This document shows, piece by piece, positions 12,825 through 22,100 of a stretch of 64,000 bases of DNA. Position numbers and translations under genes: made by a program. The notes beneath the pieces were generated by a model. It was not told the DNA's origin. It searched no databases and saw nothing but the letters and a program-made list of their open reading frames with translations. Position 1 is the first letter of the stretch. Each line of letters opens with the position of its first letter. The stretch lies in contig BDSL01000060.1 of NCBI GenBank assembly GCA_003116995.1, forward strand, positions 558,001 through 622,000, in the 5' to 3' direction. This stretch comes from Yamagishiella unicocca (lineage: Eukaryota; Chlorophyta; Chlorophyceae; Chlamydomonadales; Volvocaceae).

Positions 12825-13359
12825 CTTGACCCAATGACACCAAACTTGCGCTTTGATCTTTTTAATGATATTTATAATCAATACCGAAAGTCTTGGGGCC
12901 AGCAGCAGATGGCAAAAGGTATCTGAAAATGGCCATGGTGGTTAGCAAAGCACAGAGCAACGAGCTAACCGCCTAGGTTTGCCTTGTCCTACAGGTGCAG
13001 TGCCTTGACCCAATGACACCAAACTTGCGCTTTGATCTTTCAATGATATTTATAATCAATAACGAAAGTGTTGGGGCCACCAGCAGATGGCAAGAAGGAC
13101 CTGAAAATGGCCATGGTGGTTAGCAAAGCACAGAGCAACAAGCTAACCGCCTAGGTTTGCCTTGTCCTACAGGTGCAGTGCCTTGACCCAATGACACAAA
13201 ACTTGCGCTTTGATCTTTCAATGATATTTATAATCAATACCGAAAGTGTTGGGGCCACCAGCAGATGGCAAGAAGGACCTGAAAATGGCCATGGTGGTTA
13301 GCAAAGCACAAAGCAACGAGCTAACCGCCTAGGTTTGCCTTGTCCTACAGGTGCAGTGC

Positions 13360-14251
13360 CTTGACCCAATGACACCAAACTTGCGCTTTGATCTTTCAAT
13401 GATATTTATAATCAATACCGAAAGTCTTGGGGCCAGCAGCAGATGGCAAGAGGTATCTGAAAATGGCCATGGTGGTTAGCAAAGCACAGAGCAATGAGCT
13501 AACTGCCCAGGTTTGCCTTGTCCTACAGGTGCAGTGCCTTGACCAAATGACACCAAACTTGCGCTTTGATCTTTCAATGATATTTATAATCAATACCGAA
13601 AGTTCTTAGGCCAGCAGCAAACCGCAAAAGGTACCTGAAAATGGCCATGGTGGTTAGCAGAGCACAGAGCAACGAGCTAACTGCCCAGGTTTGCCTTGTC
13701 CTACAGGTGCAGTGCCTTGACCAAATGGCAACAAACTTGCGCTTTGATCTTTCAATGATATTTATAATCAATACCGAAAGTTTTTGGGGCCAGCAGCAAA
13801 CCGCAAGGGGTACCTGAAAATGGCCATGGTGGTTAGCAAAGCACAGAGCAATGAGCTAACTGCCCAGGTTTGCCTTGTCCTACAGGTGCAGTGCCTTGAC
13901 CAAATGACACCAAACTTGCGCTTTGATCTCTTTAATGATATTTATAATCAATACCGAAAGTCTTGGGGCCAGCAGCAGATGGCAAAAGGTATCTGAAAAT
14001 GGCCATGGTGGTTAGCAAAGCACAAAGCAATGAGCTAACTGCCCAGGTTTGCCTTGTCCTACAGGTGCAGTGCCTTGACCCAATGACACCAAACTTGCGC
14101 TTTGATCTTTCAATGATATTTATAATCAATACCGAAAGTGTTGGGGCCACCAGCAGATGGCAAGAAGGACCTGAAAATGGCCATGGTGGTTAGCAAAGCA
14201 CATAGCAACGAGCTAACTGCCCAGGTTTGCCTTGTCCTACAGGTGCAGTGC
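13360..14251. repeat. Five-monomer higher-order unit A1-B-C-A2-D, copy 2
   Basis: Same monomer order and nearly the same length as copy 1. The A1 monomer has CAGATGGCAAGAGG instead of CAGACGGCAAGAGG. Copies 1 and 2 are separated by three other monomers (A2, D, D). Confidence 0.75.
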
Positions 14252-17200
14252 CTTGAACCAATGACACCAAACTTGCGCTTTGATCTTTAAATAATATTTA
14301 TAATCAATACCGAAAGTCTTGGGGCCAGCAGCAGATGGCAAAAGGTATCTGAAAATGGCCATGGTGGTTAGCAAAGCACAGAGCAACGAGCTAACCGCCT
14401 AGGTTTGCCTTGTCCTACAGGTGCAGTGCCTTGACCCAATGACACAAAACTTGCGCTTTGATCTTTCAATGATATTTATAATCAATACCGAAAGTTCTTA
14501 GGCCAGCAGCAAACCGCAAAAGGTACCTGAAAATGGCCATGGTGCGTTAGCAGAGCACAGAGCAACGAGCTAACTGCCCAGGTTTGCCTTGTCCTACAGG
14601 TGCAGTGCCTTGACCAAATGGCACCAAACTTGCGCTTTGATCTTTCAATGATATTTATAATCAATACCGAAAGTTTTTGGGGCCAGCAGCAAACCGCAAG
14701 GGGTACCTGAAAATGGCCATGGTGGTTAGCAAAGCACAAAGCAATGAGCTAACTGCCCAGGTTTGCCTTGTCCTACAGGTGCAGTGCCTTGACCAAATGG
14801 CACCAAACTTGCGCTTTGATCTTTCAATGATATTTATAATCAATACTGAAAGTTTTTGGGGCCAGCAGCAAACCGCAAGGGGTACCTGAAAATGGCCATG
14901 GTGGTTAGCAAAGCACAGAGCAATGAGCTAACTGCCCAGGTTTGCCTTGTCCTACAGGTGCAGTGCCTTGACCCAATGACACCAAACTTGCGCTTTGATC
15001 TCTTTAATGATATTTATAATCAATAACGAAAGTCTTGGGGCCAGCAGCAGATGGCAAAAGGTATCTGAAAATGGCCATGGTGGTTAGCAAAGCACAGAGC
15101 AACGAGCTAACCGCCTAGGTTTGCCTTGTCCTACAGGTGCAGTGCCTTGACCCAATGACACCAAACTTGCGCTTTGATCTTTCAATGATATTTATAATCA
15201 ATAACGAAAGTGTTGGGGCCACCAGCAGATGGCAAGAAGGACCTGAAAATGGCCATGGTGGTTAGCAAAGCACAGAGCAACGAGCTAACCGCCTAGGTTT
15301 GCCTTGTCCTACAGGTGCAGTGCCTTGACCCAATGACACCAAACTTGCGCTTTGATCTTTTTAATGATATTTATAATCAATACCGAAAGTCTTGGGGCCA
15401 GCAGCAGATGGCAAAAGGTATCTGAAAATGGCCATGGTGGTTAGCAAAGCACAGAGCAACGAGCTAACCGCCTAGGTTTGCCTTGTCCTACAGGTGCAGT
15501 GCCTTGACCCAATGACACAAAACTTGCGCTTTGATCTTTCAATGATAATTATAATCAATACCGAAAGGTCTTACGCTAGCAGCAAACCGCAAAAGGTACC
15601 TGAAAATGGCCATGGTGGTTAGCAGAGCACAGAGCAACGAGCTAACTGCCCAGGTTTGCCTTGTCCTACAGGTGCAGTGCCTTGACCAAATGGCACCAAA
15701 CTTGCGCTTTGATCTTTCAATGATATTTATAATCAATACCGAAAGGTTTTGGGGCCAGCAGCAGATGGCAAAAGGTATCTGAAAATGGCCATGGTGGTTA
15801 GCAAAGCACAGAGCAATGAGCTAACTGCCCAGGTTTGCCTTGTCCTACAGGTGCAGTGCCTTGACCAAATGACACCAAACTTGCGCTTTGATCTTTCAAT
15901 GATATTTATAATCAATACCGAAAGTGTTGGGGCCAGCAGCAGATGGCAAAAGGTATCTGAAAATGGCCATGGTGGTTAGCAAAGCACAGAGCAATGAGCT
16001 AACTGCCCAGGTTTGCCTTGTCCTACAGGTGCAGTGCCTTGACCAAATGACACCAAACTTGCGCTTTGATCTTTCAATGATATTTATAATCAATACCGAA
16101 AGGTCTTAGGCCAGCAGCAAACCGCAAGGGGTACCTGAAAATGGCCATGGTGGTTAGCAAAGCACAGAGCAATGAGCTAACTGCCCAGGTTTGCCTTGTC
16201 CTACAGGTGCAGTGCCTTGACCCAATGACACCAAACTTGCGCTTTGATCTTTTTAATGATATTTATAATCAATACCGAAAGTCTTGGGGCCAGCAGCAGA
16301 TGGCAAAAGGTATCTGAAAATGGCCATGGTGGTTAGCAAAGCACAGAGCAACGAGCTAACTGCCCAGGTTTGCCTTGTCCTACAGGTGCAGTGCCTTGAC
16401 CCAATGACACCAAAGTTGCGCTTTGATCTTTAAATGATATTTATAATCAATACCGAAAGTGTTGGGGCCACCAGCAGATGGCAAGAAGGACCTGAAAATG
16501 GCCATGGTGGTTAGCAAAGCACAAAGCAACGAGCTAACCGCCCAGGTTTGCCTTGTCCTACAGGTGCAGTGCCTTGACCAAATGACACCAAACTTGCGCT
16601 TTGATCTTTCAATGATATTTATAATCAATACCGAAAGTTCTTAGGCCAGCAGCAAACCGCAAAAGGTACCTGAAAATGGCCATGGTGGTTAGCAGAGCAC
16701 AGAGCAACGAGCTAACTGCCCAGGTTTGCCTTGTCCTACAGGTGCAGTGCCTTGACCAAATGGCACCAAACTTGCGCTTTGATCTTTCAATGATATTTAT
16801 AATCAATACCGAAAGTTTTTGGGGCCAGCAGCAAACCGCAAGGGGTACCTGAAAATGGCCATGGTGGTTAGCAAAGCACAGAGCAATGAGCTAACTGCCC
16901 AGGTTTGCCTTGTCCTACAGGTGCAGTGCCTTGACCCAATGACACCAAACTTGCGCTTTGATCTCTTTAATGATATTTATAATCAATACCGAAAGTCTTG
17001 GGGCCAGCAGCAGATGGCAAAAGGTATCTGAAAATGGCCATGGTGGTTAGCAAAGCACAGAGCAACGAGCTAACTGCCCAGGTTTGCCTTGTCCTACAGG
17101 TGCAGTGCCTTGACCAAATGACACCAAACTTGCGCTTTGATCTTTCAATGATATTTATAATCAATACCGAAAGGTCTTAGGCCAGCAGCAAACCGCAAGG

Positions 17201-18000
17201 GGTACCTGAAAATGGCCATGGTGGTTAGCAAAGCACAGAGCAATGAGCTAACTGCCCAGGTTTGCCTTGTCCTACAGGTGCAGTGCCTTGACCCAATGAC
17301 ACCAAACTTGCGCTTTGATCTTTTTAATGATATTTATAATCAATACCGAAAGTCTTGGGGCCAGCAGCAGATGGCAAAAGGTATCTGAAAATGGCCATGG
17401 TGGTTAGCAAAGCACAGAGCAACGAGCTAACTGCCCAGGTTTGCCTTGTCCTACAGGTGCAGTGCCTTGACCCAATGACACCAAAGTTGCGCTTTGATCT
17501 TTAAATGATATTTATAATCAATACCGAAAGGTCTTAGGCCAGCAGCAAACCGCAAGGGGTACCTGAAAATGGCCATGGTGGTTAGCAAAGCACAGAGCAA
17601 TGAGCTAACTGCCCAGGTTTGCCTTGTCCTACAGGTGCAGTGCCTTGACCCAATGACACCAAACTTGCGCTTTGATCTTTTTAATGATATTTATAATCAA
17701 TACCGAAAGTCTTGGGGCCAGCAGCAGATGGCAAAAGGTATCTGAAAATGGCCATGGTGGTTAGCAAAGCACAGAGCAACGAGCTAACTGCCCAGGTTTG
17801 CCTTGTCCTACAGGTGCAGTGCCTTGACCCAATGACACCAAAGTTGCGCTTTGATCTTTAAATGATATTTATAATCAATACCGAAAGTGTTGGGGCCACC
17901 AGCAGATGGCAAGAAGGACCTGAAAATGGCCATGGTGGTTAGCAAAGCACAAAGCAACGAGCTAACCGCCTAGGTTTGCCTTGTCCTACAGGTGCAGTGC

Positions 18001-18893
18001 CTTGACCCAATGACACCAAACTTGCGCTTTTATCTTTTTAATGATATTTATAATCAATACCGAAAGTCTTGGGGCCAGCAGCAGACGGCAAGAGGTATCT
18101 GAAAATGGCCATGGTGGTTAGCAAAGCACAGAGCAATGAGCTAACTGCCCAGGTTTGCCTTGTCCTACAGGTGCAGTGCCTTGACCAAATGACACCAAAC
18201 TTGCGCTTTGATCTTTCAATGATATTTATAATCAATACCGAAAGTTCTTAGGCCAGCAGCAAACCGCAAAAGGTACCTGAAAATGGCCATGGTGGTTAGC
18301 AGAGCACAGAGCAACGAGCTAACTGCCCAGGTTTGCCTTGTCCTACAGGTGCAGTGCCTTGACCAAATGGCACCAAACTTGCGCTTTGATCTTTCAATGA
18401 TATTTATAATCAATACCGAAAGTTTTTGGGGCCAGCAGCAAACCGCAAGGGGTACCTGAAAATGGCCATGGTGGTTAGCAAAGCACAGAGCAATGAGCTA
18501 ACTGCCCAGGTTTGCCTTGTCCTACAGGTGCAGTGCCTTGACCCAATGACACCAAACTTGCGCTTTGATCTCTTTAATGATATTTATAATCAATACCGAA
18601 AGTCTTGGGGCCAGCAGCAGATGGCAAAAGGTATCTGAAAATGGCCATGGTGGTTAGCAAAGCACAGAGCAACGAGCTAACCGCCTAGGTTTGCCTTGTC
18701 CTACAGGTGCAGTGCCTTGACCCAATGACACCAAACTTGCGCTTTGATCTTTCAATGATATTTATAATCAATACCGAAAGTGTTGGGGCCACCAGCAGAT
18801 GGCAAGAAGGACCTGAAAATGGCCATGGTGGTTAGCAAAGCACAAAGCAACGAGCTAACCGCCTAGGTTTGCCTTGTCCTACAGGTGCAGTGC
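18001..18893. repeat. Five-monomer higher-order unit A1-B-C-A2-D, copy 3
   Basis: Same order again (893 bp), followed by one more D monomer into which the hAT element inserted. After the element the array resumes with D and then an A1-type monomer, so the higher-order order continues across the insertion. Confidence 0.75.
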
Positions 18894-18968
18894 CTTGACC
18901 CAATGACACCAAACTTGCGCTTTGATCTTTCAATGATATTTATAATCAATACCGAAAGTGTTGGGGCC

Positions 18969-18976
18969 ACCAGCAG
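18969..18976. repeat. 8-bp target-site duplication, left copy (ACCAGCAG)
   Basis: The 8 bp directly before the element are ACCAGCAG, identical to the 8 bp directly after it (28204-28211). Removing the element and one copy restores GGCCACCAGCAGATGGCAAG, the normal D-type sequence. An 8-bp duplication is diagnostic of hAT insertion. Confidence 0.97.
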
Positions 18977-18992
18977 CAGTGATTTTTTTTTG
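18977..18992 (+). repeat. hAT left terminal inverted repeat
   Basis: CAGTGATTTTTTTTTG, an exact inverse of 28188-28203. The two ends diverge directly after these 16 bp. The CAGTG start resembles the CA(G)G-type ends usual in hAT elements. Confidence 0.95.
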
Positions 18993-19165
18993 AGGAATAA
19001 TTCCTTTTTAGGAATAAATCGGGTTTCTTGGGCTGGAAAAAAAGGAACCGAGCGCAGTCCAGCCGTACGTTTTCGTTTTTTGCCGAAAATTGCCTGTTTT
19101 CGCGAAAGCACACCTAATTTATACTAAAAAGAGTCATTCAATCACTTAAGGATTAATGGTGAACC
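18993..19165 (+). promoter_or_regulatory. hAT left subterminal region and transposase promoter
   Basis: This stretch holds the imperfect palindrome GGAATAATTCC followed by another GGAATAA, a GGCTGGA/TCCAGCC inverted pair, the palindrome TTTTCGCGAAA (19097-19107) and an AT-rich TTTATACTAAAAA (19118-19130) about 40 nt before the transposase ATG. The last is a plausible TATA-type element; the others are candidate protein-binding sites. Confidence 0.5.
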
Positions 19166-22100
19166 ATGGAGTGCTCTAAGAAGGTCACGCCTGGAAATCA
19201 ACGGGGCATAGGAGCGTTTTTGACTGGTCTGAACGCTGCAAAGTACTCTGATCCTAAGCTTCCCAAGCGCGGAAGGCCACCTAAGCAGCAAAATAACGCC
19301 GACAGTAAAAAATGCGAAGGCCTTTCGGAAGCCACTGGGGACGACATGGGCAACGATGCAGCATTGCTGCAGCCGCAGCTCGTGCCAGCCGACTCCAGCT
19401 TCCTTACCCCAAGCGCTCACGATGACCGTCATGTGCGTAAACGTCAGCTTAATGAGGCCGACGAACTTAGCGACGACGGCGACGGCGATGAGGACCGCGA
19501 GGGAGACCGCAACCGTGTCAGCGATGAGGGGGCAACAACCCAAACCCCCAAGACGCCCGCCAACAAGAAACCCCGACAGCAGAGCCGGCCACAAACGCAG
19601 CGCGTACGCAAGGGCCAAAGTGATGGTGCGTGGGTGGGCACTCAGGCGGAGCACCCCCACAAGTGGCAGTTGGACTGGCCAGCCAGGTGGCCGTGGGCTG
19701 AATGCGTGCCTGCCGACACGAGCAAGGGGGAGGTCCACGACCGGGTGCGCTGCACAATGTGCTCCTTGCGCATGGGGACGGACGACACCTTGGCGGCCCG
19801 CACTCAAACTATCCAGAGACACGAGGAGTCTGATGCGCACCAAAAATCGGTTACGGGCATCCAGCAGCGGCAGGCCCTGCTGGCGCTTCAGAAACTGCGG
19901 AAGACGGGCCTGCCGCAGCTTTTCGCTCCCGGCAACTCAGAAGCGGAGAAGGCGCGCACCCAGCAGCTTCGTCGCCTCTTCTGCCTGCTGGACCGGGGCC
20001 ACCCTGTGACGGATTTCACAGCCTCGAAAGAGGAGTTCGAGGTGCTGGGCGTCCCGCACTTTAGCACCACTCACTGGAGCGTCACCTCAGGGTGGGGGCT
20101 CGCGGAGGCGCTGGATGCTGTGATACAGGACAAGGTCAAGGAGCTGGTGGAGGGCGCACGCTTCGTGGCGATTAGCATGGACGAATCTGTCGGCATTGAC
20201 AAGAAGTCGCGATTATGCCTGCACGTGTACGTGATGGATGGATGGAGCCGGGCCCCCCTCCTCATCGACGTAAGTATCTAAACTGTTAACTTCGCAAAGG
20301 GGGGCTAGGGCCTACACAGGAGGGTGGAGATATAGGTCGGAAAGGCCGACGAGCGACAACATGATCAGTTCATTAGCCATATACGTTTTCCTTTCTTTGT
20401 TTAATGTGTGTTTTCCTTCTTTGCTCCCCTGGACACCCGCAGCTGGCGCACCTGCAGGAAGCACCGGACGCCGAGTACATCACTCAGGTGGTGCTCGACA
20501 CGCTGGCTGTCGAAGCTGGGCTAGGGGAAGCGGAGCTGGCGCGCAAGCTGGTGGCGGTCAGCACCGATGGAGCTAGCGTGATGACTGGTGCTCACACGGG
20601 TGTAGCCGTGCGGCTCAGCAAGACCGCACCTTCCCTCGTCAGCATTCACTGCATGGCGCACCGCACTGACCTCGCGGTCGGCGCGCTTGAGAAGGCGCCC
20701 ATCGTCAAGGAAGTCGTGAACGCCATGCAGAGCATCTACAACTACTTCGCGCACAGCGTCAAGCGCTTAAGCAGCTTTCGTGCAGCAGCTGAGGAGGCCG
20801 GAACGGCGGGCGACCGCATGCTACGGAACGTGGAGACAAGGTGCGTAACTTTGGGAACCAGCCAAGGAGTTAATTGCTTCTCAGGACGTAGCATTTATTA
20901 GCATACGAAGCCGGGCACGATTTCCTTTTGTACTTTGCGACCGTGGCGCCACAACCCAATGGACGGTTGCAACGACGGTTAGACTTTTGCAACGACACTC
21001 GAGACTCGACCCAGCCAGCTCTCGTGATCATGTTGTGCACCCATTTGATACACACGGGGAACGGCCATATCTTGAGAGGCTTCTTATCCACTTGAGCCTT
21101 TCTTGAGCCGGTCTTGACCCCATGTTTTGTCGATCTTATGCTAAAGCTGAAGAGCTACAACCAAGACCCTTGGACGCAAGACATTGGCAACGCACTTTGG
21201 TGAAGATGCAACTCAAGGTGCAGCAGAAGTAGAGCTTAAGGCTAGCCCAACATTTGTCCCTAAGAAACCGTTACGCAAGAACCTGACCAAGTACCCAAAG
21301 CAGAAGAACCTTTACCAAGCACGCACCCAAGATGATTCCCAAGATATTTTCAACAATCTCAGCAGTGCGACCTGCAAATTGCTTATATGTAATATAACAT
21401 TAACCAGTGCATCATGTGAAGGGCACGTCGTACGCGACAAAGTGTCGCGTACGACATTGTTAGTTACTGCGCCTGTGAGCTGAAAACTTCTTCTACGATG
21501 AGCTGTTGTCGCCTTCAGCACTAATAATAACCGTATGCAATATACATATAAATTATCGATATTGCCAGGCAATAGCAATGCAGCAGCAGTGTTCGTCAAT
21601 GTTTGACCAGATGTCCACGCATCCACTCTGCCACTTTTCCAGGCTTCTAGTGGAGCAATGCATCTTTATAATTATATTTTAGGCAGGCCTGTTAAGTTCT
21701 GGGCGTCGCGCTTCAGCATTTTGCCTGGCGAGCTATGGTCAGCGAGCGAGGAAGGCGACCATCAGGACCTGCCAGAGCTGCTCGCTGCTCGCAGTCAGAT
21801 GGAAGTTAGGGCCACTGGACTTGTGCTGCCAGCAGTATAACAAAGCTCGAGAGCTGCCGGTGAGCATGAAGACCATTGCTGACCTCAAACCCAAAGCTCT
21901 GCTTGCGTGGCTTTATTTCCCTAGTTAATGGATAATTTTCATTATCTGAAATGATTCATTTTCCTGGAATACATGCAGGTGATCGAATCCTGCCAAGACT
22001 GGTTGACATCTATCTTAAGAACCTGGCTGCGCTGTATGCTGCCAACTTTGCTGAAGCATTTGGCAAATCACGCTGTGATGGTAAGCGTGGGAGTGGCGCT

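Larger units (their letters stand above)
11933..18976. repeat. Satellite array, left block (~178-bp monomer, about 39.5 copies)
   Basis: Successive monomers start with CTTGACC at 11933, 12111, 12289 and so on, a period of 178-179 bp. Each monomer has a conserved part (CCAGGTTTGCCTTGTCCTAC, GGTGCAGTGCCTTGACC, TTGCGCTTTGATC, GATATTTATAATCAATACCG, AATGGCCATGGTGGTTAGC) and a variable part of about 35 bp after GAAAG. The variable part defines classes: A (CTTGGGGCCAGCAGCAG), B (TTCTTAGGCCAGCAGCAAAC), C (TTTTTGGGGCCAGCAGC) and D (GTGTTGGGGCCACCAGCAG). Stop codons and changing phase argue against protein coding. The block ends where the hAT element interrupts a D monomer. Nucleosome-like length and large size suggest centromeric, pericentromeric or subtelomeric heterochromatin, which is an inference. 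Confidence 0.97.

Noticed and set aside
11933..18976. CRISPR-like repeat array
   Set aside because: The repeat is a ~178-bp tandem monomer with no unique spacers, in eukaryotic DNA; this is a satellite.
19166..20840. Transposase N-terminal part as a domesticated host gene
   Set aside because: Intact terminal repeats and a target-site duplication enclose it, and the C-terminal domain is present downstream in the same element.
21951..22080. Possible extra exon reading LPRLVDIYLKNLAALYAAN in transposase intron 2
   Set aside because: It is flanked by a plausible AG and GTAAGC, but adding it is not needed to complete the transposase and I could not assign it. It may belong to the nested element.
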